Assembly: GCF_900491745.1 (NCBI RefSeq) | Contig: NZ_UETR01000014.1 | Coordinates: 36,961 to 100,960, forward strand | DNA: 64,000 bases | Direction: 5' to 3' | Origin: Amarolinea aalborgensis | GTDB taxonomy: Bacteria > Chloroflexota > Anaerolineae > SSC4 > Amarolineaceae | Shown: piece after piece, positions 42,168 to 50,897 of the stretch | How the letters are laid out: each line of letters opens with the position of its first letter | How positions within the stretch are numbered: position 1 is the stretch's first letter | Notes under the pieces: model-generated | What the model was told of the DNA's origin: nothing | The model's database searches: none | What the model saw: only the letters and a program-made list of their open reading frames with translations | Position numbers and translations under genes: made by a program

Positions 42168-42342
42168 GATGCCTGAACTCCTGGGAGTTCGGGTAGTTGC
42201 ATTGTGATCTGAACCATACAGCGCCTCTTTGGGTTATCCACATTCTGGCTATAAGGCCGAACCGCTCATTGGTGCGATGCCTGACGGCCTGATTTTATCA
42301 CAACCAACACAACGCGCCAAGCGTTGAGCACCTGGCGAGTGC

Positions 42343-42722
42343 ATTTAAGTTTGGGGGCGGGTCCGACGTCGAGCGATTGAGGCTTCGTCGTGAGCGGCTC
42401 GACCGAGCGTTCGACAGGCTCACCGCACGGTTCGACAGGCTCACCGCACGGGGCCTGAGCTTGTCGAAGGCCGCTGCAACCACCTCCAAGCCCAACCGAA
42501 GCCGGCTACGCAGCGGAACTGAAATGCGCCCGCCACGAAATACAAACCCCTCGCGCGCCGTCAGGCCCGATAGGGCCTTCCACCTTGTAGCCCGATCCGT
42601 TCACGGTCGGGCGGCGTTGGTTGCGCGCACGCTATCGGGCCAGCAACCCCGCCGGAGGCCAAAGGCCATCCGGCTACGAGGTGCAAGCCCCTCTGGGGCT
42701 ACGCCCCGAAATTGAAATGCAC
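42343..42722. mobile_element. Miniature element-like structure with inverted ends
   Basis: Sequences near 42343-42364 (GTGCATTTAAGTTTGGGGGC) and, inverted, 42700-42722 (GTGCATTTCAATTTCGGGGC on the minus strand) are about 80% identical and could be the ends of a ~380-bp non-coding element. Inside are a 21-bp tandem repeat (see next entry) and hairpins such as CCCGATCCG/CGGTCGGG and CTATCGGG. A third partial end (TGAAATGCGCCCGCCACGAAA) is near 42520. No transposase. The whole 42168-43068 gap is otherwise without a gene I can support. Confidence 0.4.
42409..42472. repeat. GTTCGACAGGCTCA repeat cluster
   Basis: A 21-bp unit (GTTCGACAGGCTCACCGCAC plus G) occurs twice in tandem (42409-42429, 42430-42450), followed by GGCCTGAGCTTGTCGAAGGC (42452-42471) which is the same core in inverse orientation. 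Related cores lie inside hsdM (48868-48888) and hsdS (47423-47443). Confidence 0.8.
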
Positions 42723-43068
42723 CCACACCTGGCGAGATGGCGGCTGCTCGTCATCGCCGACATGACCCCTGATGTTGCCCGCCATCGTGTACGGCGACCT
42801 CGGTCTTGACGCCGCGGCTCGCGGCGCCGCGCTTGCCGGCTCAGTAAGCAGGTCTCTCCCATTCGACCGGCCGCCGCGCGCTGCGGACGACTGGCATTGC
42901 CGCCTGCCCAAAGAATGGTGGTACAATGGCGCTGGCTCCGGGGCATGGCGCCGGATCAGTCGGGCAAGACGGTTGCCGCAGCGCCTGGCTGCAGATGGAT
43001 CATCCGGGTCCGCCTATGCTGCGACATGCAAGATCATGAGTAAGAAGGTCTACGACAGGGGAAAGCGC

Positions 43069-43482
43069 ATGGCCTACATTGACTTCTATCTGGTTCCGGT
43101 TTCGCGGGACAACAAGGCTGCCTACGAGGAACTGGCGCGGATTTCTGCGCAGGTAGTCCGAGACTACGGAGCTCTCCGCGTCGTTGAGTGTTGGCTGGAC
43201 GAGTCTGGCCCCGCGGCGGCGTCGTACCACGCTGAAACGGCAAGAGCTGAGTCTGGTGAGTACCCAGGGTTCCCGGCGGCCGCGGGTGCGCACGCGGGCG
43301 AAACGGTTGTGATCTCCTGCGTCGAGTGGCCTGACAAGGCTGCACGGGACGCAGGTATGGCACGGGTCACGGGCGACCCCCGCATGCAGTTCCAAGACCG
43401 ACCGCCGGTATTCGACGGTAGACGCCTGATCGCCGGCGGGTTCGAGCCAATACTGGACGAGTCGCGCCATGATGGATCATGA
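43069..43482 (+). CDS. DUF1428-family protein
   Basis: A 137-residue protein of the DUF1428 family (dimeric alpha-beta barrel-like). It opens MAYIDFYLVPVSRDNKAAYE and contains VISCVEWPDKAARDAG and FDGRRLIAGGFEPIL, which match the family; there is a short extra loop in the middle compared with the usual ~118 residues. Function unknown. The ATG at 43069 has AGGGGAAA upstream; another ATG at 43036 is possible. It overlaps the next gene by 14 nt. Confidence 0.75.
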   Translation: MAYIDFYLVPVSRDNKAAYEELARISAQVVRDYGALRVVECWLDESGPAAASYHAETARAESGEYPGFPAAAGAHAGETVVISCVEWPDKAARDAGMARVTGDPRMQFQDRPPVFDGRRLIAGGFEPILDESRHDGS

Positions 43483-44023
43483 GTCCAGATACTTCACGCT
43501 GAGCATCGAGTCGCTCAGGGCCATCGGAGGCTGGGCGGCGGATTGCGCCGAGAGGGCCTTGTCGGTCTATGAAACGCGCGCTCCTTCAGATGCGCGCCCC
43601 CGTGCGGCGATTGAGGGTATTCGGGTATTTGCCGCAGGGGGAAAGCGCGCGGCGCGGCTGCGTTCCCTGGCCTTGTCGGCATTTTCCGCGGCACGCGAGG
43701 CAGACGATCCCGCGGCGGCGGCCGCGGCGCGCGCCGCGGGCCTTGCAGCTTCGAGCGCCTACACGCACCCCTTGGCGGATGTTCATCAGACAAAGCATAT
43801 TGTCGGGCCGGCGGCCTATGCCGCCCTGGCTCTTGAGCTTGACCACGACGGCGATCCAAGCATGGGTGACGGCGAGGTGCGCTGGGCGATTGAGCACGTC
43901 CCCTCCGAAGTGCGCGCGGTCTTGCTGCAGATGCCCGCGCGTCAAGCGGGCAATAGTCGGCTGGACGCGATCCTCTATGCGCTGGATGCGGGCATCCGCG
44001 CTCAGACCATGCCGATGCCGTGA
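43469..44023 (+). CDS. Putative immunity protein (Imm-5-like)
   Basis: A 184-residue, Ala-rich, mostly helical protein like those annotated as putative immunity proteins. Typical parts are LRAIGGWAADCAERALSVYE at the N-terminus, ARAAGLAASSAYTHPLADVH with KHIVGPAAYAALALEL in the middle, and QMPARQAGNSRLDAILYALD at the end. Such proteins are predicted to neutralise polymorphic toxins, but no toxin gene is here. It is coupled to the DUF1428 gene by a 14-nt overlap and its 3' end overlaps the convergent hydrolase gene by 22 nt. Confidence 0.65.
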   Translation: MMDHESRYFTLSIESLRAIGGWAADCAERALSVYETRAPSDARPRAAIEGIRVFAAGGKRAARLRSLALSAFSAAREADDPAAAAAARAAGLAASSAYTHPLADVHQTKHIVGPAAYAALALELDHDGDPSMGDGEVRWAIEHVPSEVRAVLLQMPARQAGNSRLDAILYALDAGIRAQTMPMP

Positions 44024-44910
44024 GCCTGGCTCAGGTGCGATTTGAGGAATCGCGCAATGTCGTCCAGCGATGCGGCCGCCTGCGGCAGCGCCAGGAAGAG
44101 CTGCCACACGTGCCACATGCGCGGGTATGTCTCCAAACGCACGGCGACGCCGGCCGCGCGCGCCGCTTCCGCACTGCGCGCGGCGTCATCGCGCAGCAGT
44201 TCCTCCTCTCCGACATGAATCAGCAGCGGCGGCAGCCCGCGCCAATCGCCATACACAGGCGAAATCAAGGGGTCGCGGCGATCATGGCTGGCGACGTAGG
44301 ACGCATTGTAGAACCGCACCGCCTTGAGCGGCAGCAGGGGATCTTTGAAGCGGGCCGGGCTGCGGCGCTCGGACATGTCCGCCACAGGCGAGAGACAGGC
44401 GGCCGCCGCGGGCAGCGGCTCGCCGCCCGCGCGCAGCTTCATCATGGTCGTGAGCGCCAGGTTGCCGCCCGCCGAGTCGCCCGCGAGCGCGATGTCCTGC
44501 GGGGCAATGCCCTGGCGCAGCAGCCAGCGATAGGCGGCGACGCAGTCGTCCAGGGCTGCGGGAAACGGGTGCTCCGGCGCCAGGCGATAGTCCACGATCA
44601 GGGCGCGGACGGCCATCTGGCGCGCCAGGTGCGCCACCATCTCGATATGCTGCGGGGTCACGCCGTAGACGAAGCCGCCGCCGTGCAGATAGACCAGCGC
44701 TTGATCCGGCGGGCTGCCCTGCGGGATGAGCCATTCACATCGCACGCCGTCAGCCGACACAGCCTGGCGCTTGATATCAGCCGGCAGCTGGACGCGGGCC
44801 GTAGCCCCGCGGAGCGACCGCCTTGTCCAGCGCAGCGGCAGCCGCGTTTGCAAAAACCGGATGACGGGCAGCCCCGCCCGGATGCGGCGTTCAATGTCGG
44901 ATTGTGTCAT
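44002..44910 (-). CDS. Alpha/beta hydrolase, HSL family (lipase/esterase)
   Basis: A 302-residue hormone-sensitive-lipase-type esterase. Oxyanion motif LVYLHGGGFVYG, nucleophile IALAGDSAGGNLAL, and the Asp/His end region LLIHVGEEELLRDDA with RMWHVWQLF. All catalytic residues are present. It acts on short-chain esters; physiological substrate unknown. Confidence 0.9.
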   Translation of the reverse strand: MTQSDIERRIRAGLPVIRFLQTRLPLRWTRRSLRGATARVQLPADIKRQAVSADGVRCEWLIPQGSPPDQALVYLHGGGFVYGVTPQHIEMVAHLARQMAVRALIVDYRLAPEHPFPAALDDCVAAYRWLLRQGIAPQDIALAGDSAGGNLALTTMMKLRAGGEPLPAAAACLSPVADMSERRSPARFKDPLLPLKAVRFYNASYVASHDRRDPLISPVYGDWRGLPPLLIHVGEEELLRDDAARSAEAARAAGVAVRLETYPRMWHVWQLFLALPQAAASLDDIARFLKSHLSQAHGIGMV

Positions 44911-44941
44911 GGGGCCTCCTTAGCTTGTCTCATGCTCATGC

Positions 44942-45795
<854 letters not shown>

Positions 45796-45799
<4 letters not shown>

Positions 45800-46443
45800 G
45801 GTTTGTTCCTCCGTGCGCTGCGGACGCGGTACAACCGCTCGGTGAAGCCGCCCTCCTGCTCGAAGGCGGCAGCCTGAGCGGCGAGCTGGCGGTCCAAAAG
45901 ATAGCAGGCGATGTTCAGAAGAGAGAGCGCCGCATTGGCCACCAGTGTGGGGGTGTAAAGAGGACCACTTGGACCAACACCGACCGACACGGACGCGCTA
46001 GCCTCAGAGGACTGTCCTTGTTCGTCCGTGTTTGTCCGTGCGCGTCTCACCTCTTCCGCCACCCAAGCACGCACCTCCTCCAAGGTGGAACAGCGCTTTG
46101 CCTTGAAGCGCATCAGCACGGGATGGTTCGGCGGCCACTGCGGCAGCCCCCTCTGCCTTAAATAATCCTCATAATCCAACCTCAGCTCCTCCAAACTCCC
46201 GCGCGCCACATTCGTCAGCTTCATCTCCATCTTCTTGGACGTCCCCGAGTCCTGGCTGCCCTCGGCGATGTTCTGGACGCCGCTGCGCGCGGCCTGCACC
46301 ATCTGATCGTGGGTGCGGCTGCGGCGGTCAATGTAGCGGTCGCAGAACCGCACCGTGACGTCGTAGACGAGTTGCGCGATCTGGAAGCTTTTCAGGTTGC
46401 GGTAACCGCCGTGCTTGGGGATGAGGGTTTCGGGTTCGGTCAT
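45796..46443 (-). CDS. Four-helix bundle protein with C-terminal suffix domain (S23/bAvd-like)
   Basis: A 215-residue protein. Residues ~15-125 are a four-helix bundle of the S23/IVS-encoded type (QIAQLVYDVTVRFCDRYI, HDQMVQAARSGVQNIAEGSQ, KMEMKLTNVARGSLEELRLD), related to bAvd of diversity-generating retroelements. Residues ~165-205 are the suffix domain seen in a subset (NAALSLLNIACYLLDRQLAA). They are joined by a variable linker, residues ~136-158, translated from a DNA palindrome (type F). Function is unknown; these genes are often near repeats or mobile regions. It overlaps the hsdR-like start and is 2 nt from the gene upstream. Confidence 0.85.
45971..46037. repeat. Short-period palindrome, type F, inside a coding sequence
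   Basis: Arms 45971-45994 and 46014-46037 are complementary at 19 of 24 positions around a 19-nt loop and consist of CGGAC/ACACGGA-like units. It is wholly inside the four-helix-bundle gene, in frame, in the linker between the two domains. Confidence 0.8.
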
Positions 46444-46445
46444 CT

Positions 46446-46760
46446 TTATCTATCCTGTATACCGGTGTCTTCTTGCTTCAGCAGCCGCTCCAGACGGTCA
46501 CGAAGCCCTTGCAGCGCTTCATAACCGGGGCTGGAAATGTCCGGGTATTCGGTCGAAGTGGCCAGCGCGTCGGCCATGACGTCAATCAGGCAGTCCAAAT
46601 CCCAGGCGTACAGGGTGATCGGTCGCTTGCCCTGATACATCTCGATGCGCCGGTCAAGGCCGAACGCCTCGGCCATCTGCCAGGTGTACTTCTTCAGTTC
46701 CTCCAACTCACGCCCGGTGATCAGGATGCGATACCGCGTGTCCTTTGGCCCTGGTTTCAT
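46446..46760 (-). CDS. Hypothetical protein in type I R-M operon, 104 residues
   Basis: A small charged helical protein (YRILITGRELEELKKYTWQM, then RRIEMYQGKRPITLYAWDLD, ending in helices). No family recognised. The start at 46760 overlaps the hsdS stop (ATGA), showing translational coupling, and the four-helix gene follows 2 nt after its stop, so it is an integral operon member. Confidence 0.65.
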   Translation of the reverse strand: MKPGPKDTRYRILITGRELEELKKYTWQMAEAFGLDRRIEMYQGKRPITLYAWDLDCLIDVMADALATSTEYPDISSPGYEALQGLRDRLERLLKQEDTGIQDR

Positions 46761-48061
46761 GCGGCAGCCCCCACAAACCGTTCGACGTCCCCCACCCGCA
46801 CCGCGCCGGAGATGAGTTTCGGCAGCAGCGCGTCGCGCAGCGCGGCGAGGGTGCGGGATTGGACGCTCGTTCTTATCCTGGCGAACACTAATAGAATGGC
46901 ATCTGTTGGGCATACTACTTGGGTTGATGCGACAATCTCTGGGCGAACTGCGGGATATGCGCCACCATCCGCAAGATGTGCAAGCATCCCAATGCTATCC
47001 CCCGTTGTTGCGGCGAGATAGACGAACTCCTGGTACTGGGCTTTTCGAGGTCTCAACACGGCAAAACCCGTGCTTCCTGTAAGTCCGTCCTCAGAAACAT
47101 AGGCAAACGAACCATTGCCAGGCCTGACAGTGCCGATAATGGTATCGCCGGGCCTGAGCACGCGTTGCGCTCGGCTCGGTGCATCTTGCTGGGCGTACTC
47201 GGTAATCGCTTCTATTCGCCCCCACTTGGTATTCGTCAGGTCAACGTATCTGATGAGCGCCGGGCGGGTGGCTCTTGACCAGCTTTCGGGGTTCAATGAC
47301 GCGAAGTCATTAAGCATCCCCAAATGCCACCCTGCCGGCGCCTCCCCCACGGCCGACTCCTCGAACCCATCCGGAAACAGCCCGGCGATCTCGGCCGGCA
47401 GCCCCGTATCCCGCCCCTCCGCCCCTTCGGCGCCGCTCAGGGCAAGCTTTGTGTGCACCGGGTCGAAATCCACGAACCACGACTTGAACAGCGCCCGCGC
47501 CATCGCCTCCAGGGTTGCGTTCATCCGCCGGTTCAACTCGATCTTATCGTCCAGCGCGCCGAGGATGCGGGCAATGGCGCGTTGTTCGGCAAGGCAGGGA
47601 AGAGGCACCTCCAACTGCTTCAGCGCATCCGTCTGAAGGCGCCCGGTTCCGTGGCTTGCTTCATCCACAATGCCCAGTACGTCTGGAGCTTTTGCTCTGA
47701 GAACGTTGGCGAGGAATAGTGGTTCGATTTCATCATGAGCGATGACTGGCTTGCAATCTTGTCCAAAGGCAACTGGACGGCGCGCGATTCCCACGCGAAA
47801 CACCGATTTCAGGCTCATGCCACGAACAACAAAGATGATGGTGTTCCGGGGCATCAACCGCGTCCCATTTTGGAGACCTAGGGGAGTCACCCGTCGTTCC
47901 GAATCGGTAATGTAGAACTCGTGTAGACTGCTCGCCGTGATCCAGGGGATTTCGCCTCCCCAATAAGCACTCACGTCCGTGTCCGGCGTGCCACCGGAGT
48001 ACCAGTCCGAGCAAGCTCCGAGGTTCGTGATCGACCAGTCAGACGGTACCCTAGAAACCAT
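46757..48061 (-). CDS. hsdS: Type I restriction-modification specificity subunit
   Basis: A 434-residue HsdS with two target-recognition domains separated by coiled segments. TRD1 starts WSITNLGACSDWYSGGTPDT; the central conserved region is LAEQRAIARILGALDDKIEL then SWFVDFDPVHTK; TRD2 follows, and the protein closes LAALRDALLPKLISGAVRV. Start at 48061 has GGAGGGG upstream. Where relatives read DPVRAK-AEGRDTGLP, this one has an extra LALSGAEG, an in-frame repeat insertion. The recognition sequence cannot be read from the gene. Confidence 0.9.
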   Translation of the reverse strand: MVSRVPSDWSITNLGACSDWYSGGTPDTDVSAYWGGEIPWITASSLHEFYITDSERRVTPLGLQNGTRLMPRNTIIFVVRGMSLKSVFRVGIARRPVAFGQDCKPVIAHDEIEPLFLANVLRAKAPDVLGIVDEASHGTGRLQTDALKQLEVPLPCLAEQRAIARILGALDDKIELNRRMNATLEAMARALFKSWFVDFDPVHTKLALSGAEGAEGRDTGLPAEIAGLFPDGFEESAVGEAPAGWHLGMLNDFASLNPESWSRATRPALIRYVDLTNTKWGRIEAITEYAQQDAPSRAQRVLRPGDTIIGTVRPGNGSFAYVSEDGLTGSTGFAVLRPRKAQYQEFVYLAATTGDSIGMLAHLADGGAYPAVRPEIVASTQVVCPTDAILLVFARIRTSVQSRTLAALRDALLPKLISGAVRVGDVERFVGAAA

Positions 48062-48288
48062 ATCCCAGCCCCTCCAAAAGTTCCCCGCGTCTATCATCCG
48101 CGCCGGATATGTCCATGACGTGGACATATTTCGACAATACGTCCAAAGAACGGCTGGACCCGGGCCTATCATCAATTCGCGATTTGCCAACAAGACGCGT
48201 CTCATATACAATCCATTCAACAAAACGGTACGCCGTTTATCTCTCTCGACGAATCGTCGCCCTCCAATGGGCGGCCTGCCCGAAAGGG

Positions 48289-48470
48289 CTAGTCGAGAGA
48301 GTTTCTTTTCTCCCCATCCAGCTCAAAGCGCTCATGCCAAAGCACAGCTATCTGAGCGGAGATCGCATCGAACCAGCGTCTATCGGCACGAAGCGCGGCG
48401 AAGAGTTCGCACTGAACGCATAACCAGGATCGCCGCTCTCATCGGCATACGCGTAGTGTGGTGTTACCAT
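48289..48470 (-). pseudogene. DUF3800 remnant between hsdM and hsdS
   Basis: An ATG at 48470 overlaps the hsdM stop and encodes MVTPHYAYADESGDPGYAFS then ANSSPRF, the exact DUF3800 N-terminal pattern, before leaving frame and ending at a TAG at 48348-48350. Overlapping it in another frame is a sensible tail, RWFDAISAQIAVLWHERFEL, ending NSLD and TAG (48289-48291). This looks like a DUF3800 gene reduced to its two ends. The 400-nt gap between hsdM and hsdS (48062-48463) has no other gene; an imperfect hairpin (CTCTCTCGAC/GTCGAGAGAG) is at about 48241-48300. Confidence 0.7.
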
Positions 48471-50053
48471 AGCCCCAACAACTCCAAATTGGCAGCAATC
48501 GCCGCATCCAGCCGCGCGGCCTCGGCCTGCTGCCCCCGCAGCGTCTCGACCAGCCGCGCCATCACTTCCTCGAACGGCTCGCCGTCGTCCTCGACCGCTT
48601 CCGCGCCGACGTAGCGGCCCGGGGTCAGCACGTGGCCGTTGGCGCGGACGTCGGCCAGGGCCGCGGCCTTGCAGAAACCGGGAATGTCTTGATAATTCTC
48701 GATTTTGGATCGCCGATTTTCGATTGGGCCGCCGCGCCAGGCGTGGTAGGTGTCGGCAATCTTGCGGATGTCGTCGCCGGTCAGCTCGCGGTGGACGCGG
48801 TCAATCATCGTGCCCAGCTTGCGGGCGTCAATGAACAGGATCTCCCCGCGGCGATCGCGAAATCCGTGCCCTGAGCCTGTCGAAGGGCGGCCGTTGCGCT
48901 TGTCCCGGGCAATGAACCAGAGGCAAACAGGAATCTGCGTGGAGTAGAAGAGCTGGCCCGGCAGCGCCACCATGCAATCCACCAGGTCGGCCTCGATGAT
49001 ATTCTTGCGGATCTCGCCTTCATTGGATTGGTTGGACGACATCGAGCCGTTCGCCAGCACGAAGCCGGCGATGCCGGTCGGCGCCAGGTGATGGATGAAG
49101 TGCTGCACCCAGGCGTAGTTGGCGTTGCCTGCGGGCGGCGCGCCATATTGCCAGCGCTTATCGTCGCGCAGCAGCTCGCCGCGCCAGTCGCTGTCGTTGA
49201 AGGGCGGGTTAGCCAGCACGTAGTCGGCCTTGAGATCGGGGTGCAGGTCGCGATGGAAAGTGTCCGCCTGCTCCGCCCCCAGGTTGCCGTCAATGCCGCG
49301 GATCGCCAGATTCATCTTCGCCAGCCGCCAGGTGGTGTGGTTCGACTCCTGGCCGTAGATGCTGATGTCGCCGACGCGGCCGCCATGCGCCTCCACGAAC
49401 TTCTCCGACTGCACAAACATGCCGCCCGAACCGCAGCACGGGTCGTAGATGCGGCCCCGGTATGGGGCCAGCATCTCGACCAGCAGTTGCACGATGGCGC
49501 GGGGCGTGTAGAACTGGCCGCCCTTCTTGCCCTCCGCGCTGGCGAACTGGGAGAGGAAATACTCGTACACGCGGCCCAGGATGTCCTTGGAGCGGCTCGC
49601 CCTGTCCCCCAGCCCGATGTTGCCGATCAGATCAATGAGCTGGCTCAGGCGCTGCTTGTCGAGCCGGGGATGCGCATAATCTTTGGGCAGCACGCCCTTC
49701 AGCGAAGGGTTATCGCGCTCGATGGCGAGCATCGCGTCGTCCACGATCTTGCCGATGGCCGACAGCTTTGCACTCGCCAGGAGATAGGCCCAGCGCGCCT
49801 CCCGCGGCACCCAGAAGATGTTCTCGGCGCGGTACTCGTCGGGGTCTTCGGGATCGGCGCCCTGAGCCATCTCGGCTTCCAGCCGCGCGTGCCGTTCCTC
49901 GAACGCGTCGGAGATGTACTTGAGGAAGATCAGGCCGAGGACGACGTGCTTGTACTCGGCCGCGTCCATGTTGCTGCGCAGCGCGTCCGCGGCCTTCCAG
50001 AGCTTGTCTTCGAAGCCGAGGTTCGCGGCGGAGTTACCGTTCTTGTCAGCCAT
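48464..50053 (-). CDS. hsdM: Type I restriction-modification methyltransferase subunit
   Basis: A 529-residue adenine-N6 methyltransferase. N-terminal helical HsdM_N (NLGFEDKLWKAADALRSNMD), SAM-binding motif I YDPCCGSGGMFVQSE and catalytic motif IV YVLANPPFNDSDW are intact, so modification should work if HsdS folds. A short extra segment, RPSTGSGHG, interrupts the otherwise conserved DKRNGR-FRDRRGE stretch; it is the translation of a GTTCGACAGGCTCA-type repeat. First gene of the operon hsdM - (DUF3800 remnant) - hsdS - hypothetical - four-helix - hsdR-like. Confidence 0.93.
   Translation of the reverse strand: MADKNGNSAANLGFEDKLWKAADALRSNMDAAEYKHVVLGLIFLKYISDAFEERHARLEAEMAQGADPEDPDEYRAENIFWVPREARWAYLLASAKLSAIGKIVDDAMLAIERDNPSLKGVLPKDYAHPRLDKQRLSQLIDLIGNIGLGDRASRSKDILGRVYEYFLSQFASAEGKKGGQFYTPRAIVQLLVEMLAPYRGRIYDPCCGSGGMFVQSEKFVEAHGGRVGDISIYGQESNHTTWRLAKMNLAIRGIDGNLGAEQADTFHRDLHPDLKADYVLANPPFNDSDWRGELLRDDKRWQYGAPPAGNANYAWVQHFIHHLAPTGIAGFVLANGSMSSNQSNEGEIRKNIIEADLVDCMVALPGQLFYSTQIPVCLWFIARDKRNGRPSTGSGHGFRDRRGEILFIDARKLGTMIDRVHRELTGDDIRKIADTYHAWRGGPIENRRSKIENYQDIPGFCKAAALADVRANGHVLTPGRYVGAEAVEDDGEPFEEVMARLVETLRGQQAEAARLDAAIAANLELLGLW
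48868..48888. repeat. In-frame repeat insertion in hsdM
   Basis: The core GCCCTGAGCCTGTCGAAGGG starts at 48868 and adds PSTGSGHG to HsdM. The same core, inverted and in tandem, is at 42409-42472; a related one is in hsdS at 47423-47443. Confidence 0.75.
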
Positions 50054-50308
50054 GAGGGCAAGGCGTCCTTTCGTTGCGGCAATGCTGAGGTGGTTCCTGG
50101 GACAGGATGGCGGGTGTGGAGCCGACGAGTGCCCTCTGGCCGATCTGACCTGGGCGGCCTGAGTCGTTGAACAATCCCATTTGACTGGTGGTTATCGCTT
50201 CAGTCCACTGTAAGCTGGTTTCCCGGTCCTAACCTTCAGCCGCTGGATCTCGGCTTCCAGATCCAGCCGTTGCGACTCGCTGGCGACACGGACGGCTGCA
50301 GCATAGAC

Positions 50309-50872
50309 CTAATCTGGCAATGAGTGCCAGTCACGTTGGATCAACGGCAGGGCAACGACCGCAAATTCGGCAGGCGTTGCCACAGCCGCCAACGAAGTCA
50401 TGTAGGCCGCGAGGATTTGCTGCTCGTTGCCGGGGATCATCCAACCGCCGATCTCGTCGCCGAACACGATCTGCTCGCCGCGTTCCATGGCGTTGATCAG
50501 ATCGTACAATACACCGAAGCAGGCGACAGCATGCAAGTGGTCGCCCTGGATGGTCAGTTGACTGCTGTCCTGCAACAAGTCACCCAGGGTCTCAAACCAT
50601 TCCTTGGTTTCCTCAGGAATGTGCGTCCAGTTCTTCGAATTGATGGCGAAGGGTGCATAGTAAGCGCCAGCCAACGACTCACCCTGGAATTCCTCAACCT
50701 CGGCCAGCAGCGCCTCACCGTCCACCTGTGCCGGCGGCTGCGCTTTGGCGAGCCGGCCAAACACCGCCCGGCGTTGGTCATGGTCCATGTCGTCGTAAGC
50801 AGAACTCAACAGGTTAAGCAAGGTAGATGGATCACACGTCTCCAAGAACTCAAATAGGCGCTCTTTATTCAT
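50309..50872 (-). CDS. Hypothetical protein, 187 residues
   Basis: A soluble acidic protein (NKERLFEFLETCDPSTLLNL, AYYAPFAINSKNWTHIPEET, then two hydrophobic C-terminal stretches around YMTSLAAVATPAEFAVVALP). No family recognised. Ribosome site GGAG just before the ATG. The next gene upstream (184 residues, 25 nt away) shares the same general style, and the two likely form an operon upstream of hsdM. A short decayed coding tail (VYAAAVRVASESQRLDLEAE...) lies in 50195-50305 without a start codon. Confidence 0.6.
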   Translation of the reverse strand: MNKERLFEFLETCDPSTLLNLLSSAYDDMDHDQRRAVFGRLAKAQPPAQVDGEALLAEVEEFQGESLAGAYYAPFAINSKNWTHIPEETKEWFETLGDLLQDSSQLTIQGDHLHAVACFGVLYDLINAMERGEQIVFGDEIGGWMIPGNEQQILAAYMTSLAAVATPAEFAVVALPLIQRDWHSLPD

Positions 50873-50897
50873 TGACTCCGTGTCCCCCCCGATGCAA

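Noticed and set aside
48109..48423. Plus-strand frame of 104 codons between hsdM and hsdS
   Set aside because: No ribosome site or motif; the opposite strand carries a recognisable DUF3800 remnant that explains the sequence.
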